A stretch of 64,000 nucleotides of DNA from positions 1 to 64,000 of the forward strand of contig JAEKKN010000022.1 in assembly GCA_019510305.1 (NCBI GenBank), given 5' to 3'. Every line of letters starts with the position of its first letter. The stretch's first letter is position 1. The DNA comes from Microbacterium sp. (GTDB lineage: Bacteria > Actinomycetota > Actinomycetes > Actinomycetales > Microbacteriaceae). The translations under genes and the position numbers were made by a program. The notes beneath the pieces are model-generated. The model did not search any database. It saw nothing but the letters and a program-made list of their open reading frames with translations, and was not told the origin of the DNA. This document shows positions 1 through 10,207 of the stretch, in pieces.

Positions 1-457
1 CGAGACCCTTGTGATCCCATAGGTAATCCGCTCGCACCCTCTCGATGGTTACGTCATCACCCTGGCTGCTGCGGATCGGGGTCTCGGAGACAACACGTGC
101 GATGCCTTCGATGTCGCTATACTCGACGGTGTTGTTCGGCTCGACGTTGACTTCGCGGTCATTGCGCACGGATTTCAGTGTTGCTCCGTTGTCAACAAGG
201 ACAGTGCCATCATCAAGGACGCTACGTACGACGGCGACGGTATACGCCTCTGTCCACACGTCGGGCGGAGGCACATCCCAAGCGCCGTCAGCGCCGATGA
301 TGAGGATGTCGCCAGGACGAACGTCATCCGAATCTGGAAGGTTCGATACTGAGCCGTCATTCCCGTTTCTCACGCGAAAATAGATCGTTCGGCTCACCGG
401 GTCAACGCTCGTTACCCTGATGAGCGTTCCGCCCACACCCCATATGACTTCACTCAC
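1..457 (-). CDS. Partial protein, possibly N-terminal part of an AAA-type ATPase (runs off the window)
   Basis: Open minus-strand reading frame from a GTG at 457-455, with a GGGAG ribosome site about 5 nt upstream, to the left edge without a stop (about 152 residues visible). The visible part is beta-rich, with alternating hydrophobic and charged stretches such as RPGDILIIG, VLVDNGATLKSV and NNTVEYSDIEGIARVVSE. This pattern recalls the N-terminal barrel-like region in front of the ATPase module of some actinobacterial AAA proteins, but no Walker motif is inside the window, so that is only a resemblance. The DNA looks less GC-rich than the rest of the window and lies next to a decayed HTH gene, so it may belong to an accessory segment continuing to the left. 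The function cannot be decided from this fragment. Confidence 0.5.
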   Translation of the reverse strand, partial: MSEVIWGVGGTLIRVTSVDPVSRTIYFRVRNGNDGSVSNLPDSDDVRPGDILIIGADGAWDVPPPDVWTEAYTVAVVRSVLDDGTVLVDNGATLKSVRNDREVNVEPNNTVEYSDIEGIARVVSETPIRSSQGDDVTIERVRADYLWDHKGL

Positions 458-636
458 GGCTCTCCCGTCGACCTCTCCGCTTCGGCGCGATGCGCCGGTG
501 CGGGCGAGTGCTCCGCCGGCGGCTGCCCGCTCAGACTATGACAGTGACCACGGACGCTGCCGGGATCAACCGTCAACCCGACTCGCCCTTGCTCGTTGTG
601 CCAATCCGTAGCAGACTGCTAGACCTCGTACGGGAG

Positions 637-895
637 TCACAGCGGCACTTCAAGCGCGTCTTAGAGCAGGCGATGGTTCTCAAGCAGGCCACTTCGCGCC
701 TTTCAGGATGTTGCGAATCGTGCCCTCGTCGATTCCAGCAATGTCGCCCCCCGGTATTGTCATGTCGCTGCGGGTGATGCTGCGGAGGAGGTTGATCGCA
801 CGTAACCGAGCAGTCTCGCCCGCCACATCCTGCGAGCTGACGTTGGGCCACGATTGGGTCAGATCGGCGGGAGCCGGCCGTTGAGTCTTAGACAT
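637..895 (-). pseudogene. Decayed small helix-turn-helix protein
   Basis: An ATG at 895-893 opens a 71-residue frame ending at a TGA at 680-682. Its end reads DEGTIRNILKGAKWP, the recognition-helix region of the short XRE-like HTH proteins common in actinobacteria, which normally continue WPDLxTIARLExALxxxLWP. Past the stop that continuation is still legible in shifted frames: LRTIA after a one-base loss near 680, then DALEVPL after a second shift near 660, with TGA where Trp would be. Two frameshifts and a nonsense codon make this a pseudogene. Family expectation comes from general knowledge; the frame analysis is read directly. If expressed, it would be a truncated DNA-binding fragment. Confidence 0.55.
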
Positions 896-1128
896 CAGCA
901 CCACATCCAACGCAAACGGCGAGGGCGACAAGTAGATCTGGTCAACAACGAAACAGACGTGCGGGGCTGGCCGCCTTCGCTTAGGTCGAAGGAGTCCGGT
1001 ACACCACTCCAAACACGAGGAGCCATAACCGCCGCCCTTGCAACGTTGGGCTCGACACCTGTAGCGGCTTACGCCAACTGTGGAAATCGGCGCCACACTT
1101 CAGGAACTGCTACGCCAGCTTCAGTGAG
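896..1128. other. Intergenic stretch with no supportable gene
   Basis: Between the HTH pseudogene and the hairpin after nrdF I see only short frames without ribosome sites or recognisable motifs. It may hold the promoter of the decayed HTH gene, but no convincing -35/-10 pair stands out. Confidence 0.3.
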
Positions 1129-1157
1129 GTGCGGCGCCGCAATGCGCGACGCCGCAC
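1129..1157 (-). terminator. Hairpin downstream of nrdF
   Basis: Inverted repeat of 8 bp (GTGCGGCG at 1129-1136, CGCCGCAC at 1150-1157) around a 13-nt loop, beginning 6 nt after the nrdF stop. There is no U-tract, so it is either a weak terminator or an mRNA 3'-end stabiliser for the nrd operon. Confidence 0.4.
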
Positions 1158-1163
1158 AACTGT

Positions 1164-2162
<999 letters not shown>

Positions 2163-2170
2163 TCAGCGGA

Positions 2171-4327
2171 TCAGAGCATGCACGAGACGCACTCGGTCAT
2201 GTCGGTACCCTCGAGCGCCAGCTGACGGAGACGGATGTAGTAGATGGTCTTGATGCCCTTGCGCCACTCGTAGATCTGCGCCTTGTTGATGTCGCGCGTG
2301 GTTGCGGTGTCATTGAAGAACAGCGTCAGCGACAGGCCCTGGTCGACGTGCTGCGTGGCGGCGGCGTAGGTGTCGATGACCTTCTCGTAGCCGATCTCGT
2401 ACGCGTCCTGGTAGTACTCCAGGTTGTCGTTCGTCATGAACGCGGCCGGGTAGTAGACGCGACCGAGCTTGCCTTCCTTGCGGATCTCGATCTTCGACGC
2501 GATCGGGTGGATCGACGACGTCGAGTTGTTGATGTACGAGATCGAGCCGGTCGGCGGGACGGCCTGCAGGTTCTGGTTGTAGATGCCGTGCTTCTGGACG
2601 GACTCCTTCAGCTCGGCCCAGTCGGCCTGCGTCGGGATGAACTGTCCGGCGAACATCTCCTTGACCTTGTCGGTCGCGGGGACCCACTCCTGGTCGATGT
2701 ACTTGTCGAAGAAGGCGCCCGACGCGTACGTGGAGTCCTCGAAGCCGTCGAAGGCGACACCGCGCTCGATCGCGAGCTTGTTCGATGCACGCAGCGCGTG
2801 GAAGAGCACCGTGTAGAAGTAGATGTTCGTGAAGTCGATGCCTTCTTCGGAGCCGTAGTACACGTGCTCACGAGCGAGGTAGCCGTGCAGGTTCATCTGG
2901 CCGAGGCCGATCGCGTGGGAGCGGTCGTTGCCGTCCTCGATCGAGCGGACCGAGGCGATGTGGCTCTGGTTGCTCACCGCGGTCAGTCCGCGGATCGCGG
3001 TCTCGACGGTCGCACCGAGGTCGCCGCCGTCCATCGCCAGCGCGATGTTCATCGAGCCGAGGTTGCAGGAGATGTCCTTGCCGATCTGGTCGTACGAGAG
3101 GTCCTCGTTGTACGTGGTCGGCGTGTTGACCTGCAGGATCTCGCTGCAGAGGTTGGACATGTTGATGCGGCCCTTGATCGGGTTCGCCTTGTTCACCGTG
3201 TCCTCGAACATGATGTACGGGTAACCCGACTCGAACTGGATCTCGGCGATGGTCTGGAAGAACTCGCGCGCGTTGATCTTGGTCTTCTTGATGCGCGGGT
3301 CGTCAACCATCTCGCGGTACTTCTCGGTGACCGAGACGTCGCCGAACGGCACGCCGTAGACCTTCTCGACGTCGTACGGCGAGAACAGGTACATGTCCTC
3401 GTCGTTCTTCGCGAGCTCGAACGTGATGTCCGGCACGACGACGCCCAGCGAGAGGGTCTTGATGCGGATCTTCTCGTCGGCGTTCTCGCGCTTGGTGTCG
3501 AGGAAGCGCATGATGTCGGGGTGGTGCGCGTTGAGGTACACCGCACCGGCGCCCTGACGTGCGCCCAACTGATTGGCGTAGCTGAAGCTGTCTTCGAGGA
3601 GCTTCATCACGGGGATGATGCCGCTGGACTGGTTCTCGATCTGCTTGATCGGAGCGCCCGACTCGCGGATGTTCGACAGCAGAAGCGCCACGCCGCCGCC
3701 GCGCTTGGAGAGCTGCAGGGCGGAGTTGATGCCGCGGGCGATCGACTCCATGTTGTCTTCGATGCGCAGCAGGAAGCAGCTGACCAGCTCACCGCGCTGG
3801 GCCTTGCCCGCGTTGAGGAAGGTCGGGGTGGCCGGCTGGAAGCGCCCGGAGATGATCTCCTCGACGAGGTTGACCGCGACCTGCTCGTCACCGTCGGCCA
3901 GGGCCAGAGCGGTCATCACGACGCGGTCCTCGAAGCGCTCGAGGTAGCGCTTGCCGTCGAAGGTCTTCAGCGTGTAGCTGGTGTAGTACTTGAACGCGCC
4001 GAGGAAGGTCTCGAACCGGAACTTCTTCGAGTATGCGAGGTCGTTGAGCTTCTGGATGAACTCGAAGGGGTACTTCTCGAGGACGGCGCCCTCGTAGTAC
4101 TCCTTCTCGACGAGATAGTCCAGACGCTCCTTGAGCGAGTGGAAGAACACCGTGTTCTGGTTCACGTGCTGCAGGAAGTACTCCCGCGCGGCCCGCTTGT
4201 CGGCGTCGAACTGGATCTTGCCGTTCGCGTCGTACAGGTTGAGCATCGCGTTGAGGGCGTGATAATCCATGCCCTCGTATGCGGGGTTCGCCTTGAACGC
4301 CACCGTCTCGGTCACTGAAGCTGCCAC
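2171..4327 (-). CDS. nrdE: Class Ib ribonucleoside-diphosphate reductase, alpha subunit NrdE
   Basis: Catalytic large subunit (718 aa). Visible hallmarks are the N-terminal domain ([18 protein letters not shown]), the redox cysteine in [17 protein letters not shown], the radical-site region [14 protein letters not shown], the substrate loop [19 protein letters not shown] and a C-terminal CVSC pair that is reduced by glutaredoxin-like NrdH. I chose the GTG at 4327-4325, preceded by GGAAAG and inside the end of nrdI. A second GTG at 4315-4313 overlaps the nrdI TGA as GTGA and would give 714 aa; both imply translational coupling to nrdI. A longer frame reaching 4411 lies inside nrdI and has no family support. 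Length matches other class Ib alpha subunits. Confidence 0.96.
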   Translation of the reverse strand: MAASVTETVAFKANPAYEGMDYHALNAMLNLYDANGKIQFDADKRAAREYFLQHVNQNTVFFHSLKERLDYLVEKEYYEGAVLEKYPFEFIQKLNDLAYSKKFRFETFLGAFKYYTSYTLKTFDGKRYLERFEDRVVMTALALADGDEQVAVNLVEEIISGRFQPATPTFLNAGKAQRGELVSCFLLRIEDNMESIARGINSALQLSKRGGGVALLLSNIRESGAPIKQIENQSSGIIPVMKLLEDSFSYANQLGARQGAGAVYLNAHHPDIMRFLDTKRENADEKIRIKTLSLGVVVPDITFELAKNDEDMYLFSPYDVEKVYGVPFGDVSVTEKYREMVDDPRIKKTKINAREFFQTIAEIQFESGYPYIMFEDTVNKANPIKGRINMSNLCSEILQVNTPTTYNEDLSYDQIGKDISCNLGSMNIALAMDGGDLGATVETAIRGLTAVSNQSHIASVRSIEDGNDRSHAIGLGQMNLHGYLAREHVYYGSEEGIDFTNIYFYTVLFHALRASNKLAIERGVAFDGFEDSTYASGAFFDKYIDQEWVPATDKVKEMFAGQFIPTQADWAELKESVQKHGIYNQNLQAVPPTGSISYINNSTSSIHPIASKIEIRKEGKLGRVYYPAAFMTNDNLEYYQDAYEIGYEKVIDTYAAATQHVDQGLSLTLFFNDTATTRDINKAQIYEWRKGIKTIYYIRLRQLALEGTDMTECVSCML

Positions 4328-4746
4328 CGTCTTTCCAATCCGTCGGTCACGCGATCGACATCGTCTTGTGTGCCGAAGATCTCGAGCCGATACAAGTGAG
4401 GCACGTGGCACTTGCGGCTGATGATGTCACCGGCGAGACAGAACGACTCGCCGAAGTTGGTGTTGCCCGCGGAGATGACCCCACGGAGGTTGCGCCGGTT
4501 GTTCTCGTCGTTGAGGAACCGGATCACCTGCTTGGGCACGGCGCCTCGTTCGACGCCACGACCTTCACCCCCGCCGTAGGTAGGGGTGACGAGCACGAAG
4601 GGCTCGTCGATGACGAGGGGCCCTTCGTGAGAGCGGAGCGGGATGCGATGGGCCGGAAGCCCGAGTTTCTCGACGAAGCGCGCGGTGTTGCCCGACACGC
4701 TCGAGAAGTAGACCAGGAGCGGCGCTGCGGTCGCGACGGCGCTCAT
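4312..4746 (-). CDS. nrdI: Flavodoxin-like NrdI
   Basis: FMN protein (144 aa) that supplies the oxidant for assembling the Mn-tyrosyl radical cofactor of NrdF. The flavodoxin phosphate loop is at residues 13-20 (YFSSVSGNT), the isoalloxazine-contacting loops are TPTYGGGEG (54-62) and [15 protein letters not shown] (92-106), and the end reads [14 protein letters not shown]. The start ATG at 4746 has a strong AAGGAGAG site 6 nt upstream. The frame is open much further upstream, but that extension runs through nrdH and the promoter and has no family similarity. It lies between nrdH and nrdE, and its stop overlaps the start of nrdE. Confidence 0.95.
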   Translation of the reverse strand: MSAVATAAPLLVYFSSVSGNTARFVEKLGLPAHRIPLRSHEGPLVIDEPFVLVTPTYGGGEGRGVERGAVPKQVIRFLNDENNRRNLRGVISAGNTNFGESFCLAGDIISRKCHVPHLYRLEIFGTQDDVDRVTDGLERRWQLQ

Positions 4747-4756
4747 AGCTCTCTCC

Positions 4757-4804
4757 TTGGGTTCCTGAGCCTGTCGAAGGGCTTGGGTTGGTGAGCGTGT
4801 CGAA
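4757..4804. repeat. Tandem imperfect repeat filling the nrdH-nrdI spacer
   Basis: Two 22-nt copies (4757-4778 and 4783-4804) differ at only three positions. Both begin TTGGGTT, contain TGAGC and end TGTCGAA. They fill nearly the whole spacer between the nrdI ribosome site and the nrdH stop. The core GGGTTCCTGAGCC recurs exactly at 51746-51758, suggesting a dispersed element also found elsewhere in this genome. Confidence 0.6.
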
Positions 4805-5038
4805 CTACGCCAGACGGGACGCCAGTTCGGCGATCTTGTCGGGACGGAAGCCCGACCAGTGGTCCTCGTCGGTGACGACGACCGGTGCCTGCATGTAGCC
4901 GAGCGCCTTGACCTGCTCGAGGGCCGTCGGGTCCTCCGACAGGTCGTGGATCTCGTACTCGATGCCCTGGGCATCCAGCGCGCGATAGGTGGCGTTGCAC
5001 TGAACGCAGGAAGGCTTCGTGTAGACCGTGATCGACAT
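4805..5038 (-). CDS. nrdH: Glutaredoxin-like redoxin NrdH
   Basis: 77-aa electron donor that re-reduces the C-terminal cysteines of NrdE, itself normally reduced by thioredoxin reductase. The thioredoxin fold has the active site CVQC at residues 11-14 ([17 protein letters not shown]), the cis-Pro region APVVV (51-55) and the NrdH signature around WSGFRPDKI (61-69), the feature separating NrdH from ordinary glutaredoxins. The ATG at 5038 has GAGGGGA 8 nt upstream. It is the first gene of the operon; the promoter must lie between here and the divergent MFS gene. Confidence 0.95.
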   Translation of the reverse strand: MSITVYTKPSCVQCNATYRALDAQGIEYEIHDLSEDPTALEQVKALGYMQAPVVVTDEDHWSGFRPDKIAELASRLA

Positions 5039-5113
5039 CGTGATTTCCCCTCAAATCTCTGGCTCGATCCCTTGATCGAGCGACTTTCTCCGGCAGACCC
5101 CCGCCGGGACTTC

Positions 5114-5174
5114 AATACTACATATAGGTGCGGACATTGGAAGCGACCACAAGGGGTAGTAGTTACATCCGTGT
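5114..5174 (-). promoter_or_regulatory. Candidate NrdR operator upstream of nrdH
   Basis: The element ATACTACATATAGGTGC at 5115-5131 closely resembles the NrdR box (roughly ACACTATATATAGTGT). A weaker look-alike, AGTTACATCCGTGT at 5161-5174, is centred about four helical turns away. Paired boxes a whole number of turns apart upstream of nrd operons are the known NrdR arrangement. The first box is persuasive; the second is tentative. Confidence 0.5.
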
Positions 5175-5176
5175 AG

Positions 5177-5352
5177 TTTTCCACCGTTCTCCACTGATAC
5201 AACACAGGTTCTCCACCGTTTCTTCCACAGGTCGACGGGAGTCGAACAGACCGTCGAAACGCGGAATCACGCGGCTCGAAACCACCCCCGTGAGAACCAT
5301 CCACAGGCGGCACGTTACGCCGGGCATCCGACATCCGATTTTCTGTGGAAAG
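5177..5352. promoter_or_regulatory. Cluster of DnaA-like 9-mers in the nrdH / MFS intergenic region
   Basis: Six sites matching TTATCCACA at 7 of 9 positions or close to it: TTTTCCACC (5177), TTCTCCACT (5187), TTCTCCACC (5209), TCTTCCACA (5221), CCATCCACA (5298) and, on the minus strand, CTTTCCACA (5344-5352). DnaA control of nrd genes is established in E. coli; here it is only suggested. The rest of this 390-bp gap holds the nrd promoter on the left and the leaderless promoter of the MFS gene on the right. Confidence 0.3.
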
Positions 5353-5428
5353 AACACCTCGGCGTGTCGCGGCGTGTCGCCCGCGCCCCGTCTCGACCCG
5401 CGTCCCCGGCCCCCGGTAGCGTGGTGTG

Positions 5429-6637
5429 GTGGCGGGATACAGAGAGCTTCTTCGCACGCCCGGTGTGGGGCGCATGATCGCCGCACAGCTGACCGCGCGG
5501 TTCCCCAACGGGATGAGCTCGCTCGCCATCCTGCTGCACGTCGAGCAGCAGACCGGATCGTACGCGGCGGCGGGTCTCGTGCTCGCCGCGACCAGCGTGG
5601 GGCAGGCTGTAGCCGGCCCGCTCACGAGCCGCTGGATGGGCGCCTGGGGCATGCGCCGCGTGCTGACGCTCACGCTCAGCGTCTGCATGGTCGCCGTGCT
5701 CGGCCTCGCCCTGCTGCCCCTCACGCTGCCCGGCTACATGATCCTGGGCTGCGTCGCGGGTCTGTCGACCCCGCCGATCCAGGCCGCAGTGCGCACCATC
5801 TACCCCAAGCTCGTGACCTCCTCGCAGCTCACCCCTCTCTTCTCACTCGACGCCTCGCTGCAGGAGATCATCTGGATCCTCGCGCCCGTGCTGATCACGC
5901 TCGTCTCCACGCAGATCGGCACGGTGGAGGGCCTCCTGCTGGTCGCCATCATCCTCGCCGCGGGCGGGGCGTGGTTCATCCTCTCCCCCGAGGTGGGCAG
6001 GGTGCGCATCCCGCGCAGCCGCAACGCTCTCGGCAAGGTCGTCCTCAAGCCTCCGGTGATGCTCGCGACGGTGATCGGATTCCTCCTCATCGGCGCCTGC
6101 GCGGCCGTCGAGGTCGGCGTCGTCGCCTCGTTCGAGCACGGCAGCCTCGCAGCCGGCCTCGTGCTCGCGGTCTTCTCCGTAGGCAGCCTGGCGGGCGGCC
6201 TCGCTTTCGGGCACATCCCGATCGGGCCGTGGGCGATGGCACGGCGGCTGACGATCGTGACGGTCGGACTCGCCCTGACCATGGTGATGCTGAACGCGTA
6301 CTGGCTGGGCGGCACGCTCGTGCTCGCGGGCATCGGGATCGCCCCTGCACTCGCCGTGCTCTTCGCGATCACTTCGGCGAGCGTGAAGTTCAGCGAGACC
6401 GCCGAGGCGTTCGGCTGGGCGGGCACCGGGCAGCTCATCGGCGCCGCGGCCGGATCGGCTGTGGCCGGATTCCTCGTCGAGGTCGGAGACTGGCGGGGAG
6501 CCTACCTCGCAGCGACCCTGTTCGCGGCCGTCGGCCTGATCGTCTCGATCGTGTTCGTGCGCGCATTCCCCGATCTCCGAGGTCGCGACGCCAGCCCCGC
6601 ACCCGACACCGAGCCGCTCGCGGTGACCCCGTCATAG
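5429..6637 (+). CDS. MFS transporter (12-TM, drug/solute permease type)
   Basis: About 402 aa with some 12 predicted hydrophobic helices in two halves joined by a charged loop (about residues 185-205, [13 protein letters not shown]). The first half carries the MFS loop between TM2 and TM3 as [14 protein letters not shown], a diverged form of GxLxDRxGRR. The C-terminus is short and hydrophilic. Substrate is unknown; such single-gene MFS proteins are often called drug or sugar efflux, which I cannot support. The start is the second of two tandem GTG codons: a -10-like TAGCGT at 5417-5422 lies exactly 6 nt upstream, the leaderless arrangement seen throughout this window. The GTG at 5426 is the alternative. 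The next gene starts 9 nt after the stop with its own -10 box. Confidence 0.85.
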   Translation: MAGYRELLRTPGVGRMIAAQLTARFPNGMSSLAILLHVEQQTGSYAAAGLVLAATSVGQAVAGPLTSRWMGAWGMRRVLTLTLSVCMVAVLGLALLPLTLPGYMILGCVAGLSTPPIQAAVRTIYPKLVTSSQLTPLFSLDASLQEIIWILAPVLITLVSTQIGTVEGLLLVAIILAAGGAWFILSPEVGRVRIPRSRNALGKVVLKPPVMLATVIGFLLIGACAAVEVGVVASFEHGSLAAGLVLAVFSVGSLAGGLAFGHIPIGPWAMARRLTIVTVGLALTMVMLNAYWLGGTLVLAGIGIAPALAVLFAITSASVKFSETAEAFGWAGTGQLIGAAAGSAVAGFLVEVGDWRGAYLAATLFAAVGLIVSIVFVRAFPDLRGRDASPAPDTEPLAVTPS

Positions 6638-6646
6638 GCTGGGCAC

Positions 6647-7405
6647 ATGCCTGCGCCGCTGACGCTCCCCCGCCTCTCCTGGGGCGACCCCGCATCCGCC
6701 CGTCGAGCGCTCCTCGTGCACGGCCTCGGCTCCTCCGCCGCACTGATGTGGCGTCTCGGAGACGCGCTCGCGAACGCCGGATGGCATGCGACGGCCGTCG
6801 ATCTGCGCGGTCACGGCGACGCCCCGCGCGCGCTCGACTACACGGTCGCGGCCTACGGAGCTGATCTCGCGGCAACCCTGCCCGAGAGCGACGGCCGCTG
6901 GGACGCCGTGATCGGACACTCGCTGGGAGGGGCGTCCAGCACGGTCGCCGCGGCATCCGTCCCCGACTGGACCAGGAGGCTCGTGCTCATCGATCCCGCG
7001 ATCGTGCTCGAAGGGCGCGATGCGAAGGCGATCCGCAAGAGCCAGCAGCGGGCCTTCGACGACAACCGCGTCGAGGTCGTGCGCGAAGAGCACCCGCACT
7101 GGCATCCGCAGGACATCGAGCTCAAAGTGGATGCCGTGCATCGAGCGAGCCGCTGGGCTGTCGAGCAGACGAGCGCGCAGAATCAGCAGTGGGACGTGCG
7201 GGCCGAGGCCGCGCGGCTCACCGTCCCCACTCATGTGATCGGGGCCGATCCTGCGATCTTCAGCCTGTTCACGGGAGAGTCTGCGGCCGAGGTGCTCGAC
7301 ACGAACCCGCGCCTCACGATGAGTGTGGTCGAGGGAGCGGGTCATTCCGTGCATCGGGACCGGCCTGATGAGTTCATCCGTCACCTGCTGGAGGCCCTGT
7401 CATGA
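6647..7405 (+). CDS. Alpha/beta hydrolase
   Basis: 252-aa alpha/beta-hydrolase-fold protein. The oxyanion region is LLVHGLGSSAALMW (residues 22-35), the nucleophile elbow GHSLGG has Ser at about 90, the acid is probably Asp in the VIGADPAIF region near residue 202, and the catalytic His is in GAGHSVHRDRPDEF near 236. These define a carboxylesterase/lipase or C-C hydrolase of the small-metabolite group; the substrate cannot be told. TAGGCT at 6635-6640 sits 6 nt before the ATG, so the mRNA is probably leaderless. It overlaps the next gene by ATGA at 7402-7405, so the two are co-translated and may act on the same acyl or ester substrate. Confidence 0.85.
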   Translation: MPAPLTLPRLSWGDPASARRALLVHGLGSSAALMWRLGDALANAGWHATAVDLRGHGDAPRALDYTVAAYGADLAATLPESDGRWDAVIGHSLGGASSTVAAASVPDWTRRLVLIDPAIVLEGRDAKAIRKSQQRAFDDNRVEVVREEHPHWHPQDIELKVDAVHRASRWAVEQTSAQNQQWDVRAEAARLTVPTHVIGADPAIFSLFTGESAAEVLDTNPRLTMSVVEGAGHSVHRDRPDEFIRHLLEALS

Positions 7406-8562
7406 GCGATTTCGATCCCACCTCGTTCCTGCCCGACGATCTGCTCGGGCGCATCCGCGATCGCGCCCCGATCCACGACCGCGAGAACACCTTCCCCCAG
7501 CAGGATCTGGATGAGCTCCGCGACACCGGGTATCTGTCGATCCTGGTTCCGACGGAGCGCGGCGGGGCAGGGCTCGGGCTCGAGGAGGCTGCGATCCTGC
7601 AGCAGCGCCTCGCCACGGCCGCGCCGGCGACCGCGCTGGCGATCAACATGCACCTCGTCTGGACCGGAGTCGCCAAGGTCTTCTCCGACCGCGGTGTTTC
7701 GGGCCTCGAGTTCGTGCAGGACGGCGCAGTAGCAGGCGAGGTGTTCGCCTTCGGCATCAGCGAGGGCGGAAACGACCTGGTGCTGTTCGGCAGCGACACC
7801 GCGGCCGTGCCGACCGGCGACGGCGGCTACGCGTTCACCGGCACCAAGATCTTCACCTCGCTCGCCCCCGTCTGGACGAAACTCGGCCTGCACGGACTCG
7901 ACACGACCAGCCCCGACGCCCCGAAGCTCGTCTTCGCCTTCGTGGAGCGGACGGATGCCGTCGAGACCGGCGACGACTGGGACACTCTCGGCATGCGGGC
8001 GACGCAGTCGCGCACGACGCGGCTCGACGGCGCCGTGGCGGATGCCGCACACATCGTTCGTCGCATCGATCCGGGGCCCAACCCCGATCCGATCGTGTTC
8101 GGCATCTTCAGCGTGTTCGAGATCCTGCTCGCCTCGGTCTACACCGGCATCGCCCGTCGCGCGCTCGACCTCGCAGTCCTCACGGTGCAGAAGCGCACGT
8201 CGAAGAAGACCGGACTCCCGTACAGCCAGGATCCCGACATCCGCTGGCGGATCGCCGACATGGCGCTCGCCTACGACGCGTTGCCCGCCCAGATCACCGC
8301 GCTCGCACGCGACGTCGACGAAATGTCAGACAACGGCGCGCGCTGGTTCACCCTGCTCTCGGGCGTCAAGCACCGCGCCATCACGATGGCGAAGCACGTC
8401 GTGGACCAGGCGATGCTCTCCGCCGGGGGCGGATCGTATTTCTCGGCGAACGAGCTGTCGCGTCTGTACCGCGACGTGCTCGCCGGCGCCTTCCACCCGT
8501 CCGACCCGGAGTCGGCGCATGCGACGGCGGCGAGCGCCTGGCTCGGTCCGCTCGATTCCTGA
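7402..8562 (+). CDS. Acyl-CoA dehydrogenase family flavoprotein
   Basis: 386 aa with the three-part acyl-CoA dehydrogenase fold: N-terminal helices (YLSILVPTERGGAGLGLEEA), the middle beta domain (GGYAFTGTKIFTSLAP) and the C-terminal helical domain (AGGGSYFSANELSRLYRDVLAG). The last region resembles the acyl-CoA dehydrogenase C-terminal type 2 group, which includes flavin-dependent monooxygenases of the DszC/HsaA kind as well as true dehydrogenases. A catalytic Glu is not obvious, so oxidation of an acyl-CoA should not be assumed. It overlaps the upstream hydrolase by 4 nt. The PucR gene is convergent 15 nt downstream. Confidence 0.8.
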   Translation: MSDFDPTSFLPDDLLGRIRDRAPIHDRENTFPQQDLDELRDTGYLSILVPTERGGAGLGLEEAAILQQRLATAAPATALAINMHLVWTGVAKVFSDRGVSGLEFVQDGAVAGEVFAFGISEGGNDLVLFGSDTAAVPTGDGGYAFTGTKIFTSLAPVWTKLGLHGLDTTSPDAPKLVFAFVERTDAVETGDDWDTLGMRATQSRTTRLDGAVADAAHIVRRIDPGPNPDPIVFGIFSVFEILLASVYTGIARRALDLAVLTVQKRTSKKTGLPYSQDPDIRWRIADMALAYDALPAQITALARDVDEMSDNGARWFTLLSGVKHRAITMAKHVVDQAMLSAGGGSYFSANELSRLYRDVLAGAFHPSDPESAHATAASAWLGPLDS

Positions 8563-8577
8563 CGTCCGCGTGCAGCG

Positions 8578-10116
8578 CTAGCCGTTCGTGGCGCTGCGCC
8601 TGACCAGGAGCGCCAGGTGGAGCGCGGCGAGAGCCTCGCCGTCGTCGAGGTCGACGTCCAGAAGATCGCCGATCAACGCCAGGCGCTGATAGAACACGGA
8701 GCGCGACAGATGGCTCGCGGACGCCGCCGCCGAGCGGTTTCCCGGATGCGCGACGAGCGCGCCGAGTACGTCGATCAGGTCTCCGCGGCGCTCCCGGTCG
8801 TACGAGATCAGGGGCGTCAGCATCCGCTCGCTGTGCTCGTGCAGGCGATGGTCGTCGCGCAGTGAGGCGACCAGCCGCTCGAGCGGACGATCCTCGACGC
8901 GCCTGATCCGAGGGTCCACGTCGGAGGGGTCGCCCGCCGCCAACTCGCGCGCGGCGCGGAGCGAAGCGAGCAGACCGAGCACGTCGTCGGCCGCCGGGCC
9001 CAGGAAGACCGTGCGACCCGGGCCCACGATGCTCGCGACCTGGGCATCGCTGAGCACGCCCGATGCGGGCGCCGACAGCAGCACGACGCCGTCGCCGTCC
9101 ACGGTCGCCGCGACCACCGCGCATCCGTGGGTGGCGGAGCGCTCCGCGAGCTCACCCGGCGAGATCTCCCCGCGGATCACGAGACCGTGGCAGCTGCGGC
9201 CGGCGAGGGCGAAGCCGCCCGCCGCCAGCCGCCCCAGAACATCATCAGGGCTCACGAAACGCGCCCCGAGCAGATCACGGATCATGCCGCCCTGCGCGAG
9301 CAGAGACCACTCCCCGTCTCCTCCGTCGGCAAGGCAGCCGAAGGCCAGAGCCGTCGCCCCCTGCTCGAGGACCGTGATCCTGCCCGCGGGATGAGCAGGT
9401 CCCGCAAGGGCAGACAGCGTCCCCCACCGCACCCCGCGGGCCTGCACCGGCACCCGGTCGGCCTCGCCCAGGCGCCCGAGAGCCTCGGCGACCGGAACAC
9501 GCAGATTCTCGATCGCGATCACCTCATGCGCCAGGTTCTGCAGGACCACCGGCGCTCCGATCGCACGAGCGGTCTCGGCGACGACGACATCGGCCGGCGC
9601 TCCCTGCAGGCTCAGGGCGGTGAAGAGCTCATGCAGATGCTGCCGCTCGCGCAGGGCGCGGGTGTGGGCGGTGAGCAGCGCTCTGTGCACGGCCTCGGTC
9701 ACGGCGACGAACTTCACCTCCCTGTTCAGGGCGATCAGGGCGACACCGAGATCAGCACAGGTCTGGGCGAACGCATCCGGGAGCGCCTCGAGCGCCGTGC
9801 CGAGCTCGATCACGACCCCGGCCACCCCGGCACCGTGCAGACGTTGGGCGAAGTCGCGCAGAGCGACAGGGTCGACCGGCCATCCTGCGCCCGTGCTCAG
9901 CAGCAGTTCGCCGCCGTCGAGGAGGCGGGCCACTCCGGCACTGTCGGAGGCGTGCACCCAGCGCACCTCCGCGTCGAGCGCGTCGCCGCCCACGATCACC
10001 TCGGGGACACCGGCTGCGAGCGCCGGCTCGGCGAGCGCGTCGGCGACCGTGAGCAGTGCGTCCGCCCCGGCCATACGATCTGTCCGATTCTGCCCGAACT
10101 CCCGACGTTCTGACAC
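8578..10116 (-). CDS. PucR-family transcriptional regulator
   Basis: 512 aa. The N-terminal purine-catabolism-regulator-like domain covers roughly residues 20-150 (LTVADALAEPALAAGVPEVIVGG, DGGELLLSTGAGW). A GGDEF-like/GAF-like middle follows, and the C-terminal PucR HTH has the typical end LIDVLGALVAHPGNRSAAAS, LSRSVFYQRLALIGDLLDVDLDD. PucR regulators in actinobacteria usually activate adjacent catabolic genes for nitrogen compounds in response to a small ligand. Here the gene is divergent from a semialdehyde dehydrogenase and an aminotransferase, its likely targets. The GTG at 10116 is preceded by GAGG; an internal ATG at codon 15 is an alternative start. Confidence 0.9.
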   Translation of the reverse strand: MSERREFGQNRTDRMAGADALLTVADALAEPALAAGVPEVIVGGDALDAEVRWVHASDSAGVARLLDGGELLLSTGAGWPVDPVALRDFAQRLHGAGVAGVVIELGTALEALPDAFAQTCADLGVALIALNREVKFVAVTEAVHRALLTAHTRALRERQHLHELFTALSLQGAPADVVVAETARAIGAPVVLQNLAHEVIAIENLRVPVAEALGRLGEADRVPVQARGVRWGTLSALAGPAHPAGRITVLEQGATALAFGCLADGGDGEWSLLAQGGMIRDLLGARFVSPDDVLGRLAAGGFALAGRSCHGLVIRGEISPGELAERSATHGCAVVAATVDGDGVVLLSAPASGVLSDAQVASIVGPGRTVFLGPAADDVLGLLASLRAARELAAGDPSDVDPRIRRVEDRPLERLVASLRDDHRLHEHSERMLTPLISYDRERRGDLIDVLGALVAHPGNRSAAASASHLSRSVFYQRLALIGDLLDVDLDDGEALAALHLALLVRRSATNG

Positions 10117-10138
10117 CCGTCAGCCTCACTTCAGTCTG

Positions 10139-10157
10139 TGATCATTGAGAACAATCA
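10139..10157. promoter_or_regulatory. Candidate PucR operator
   Basis: In the 91-bp divergent promoter, ATTG-AGAA-CAAT (10144-10155) is a perfect 4-bp inverted repeat around 4 nt, extended by flanking TGAT and ATCA. It is the only clear palindrome between the regulator and the genes it probably controls. Confidence 0.35.
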
Positions 10158-10207
10158 GAGTATCGAACCTCGGTCAGAGTGTTCGGATCGAATTTTGAAG
10201 GAGCATC

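Noticed and set aside
4747..5724. N-terminal extension of nrdI through nrdH
   Set aside because: The upstream part has no similarity to flavodoxins and runs opposite to signals for nrdH; the ATG at 4746 has an ideal ribosome site.
5128..6864. A 578-codon plus-strand ORF overlapping the MFS gene
   Set aside because: It is the Arg/Pro-rich off-frame translation of the MFS and hydrolase genes.
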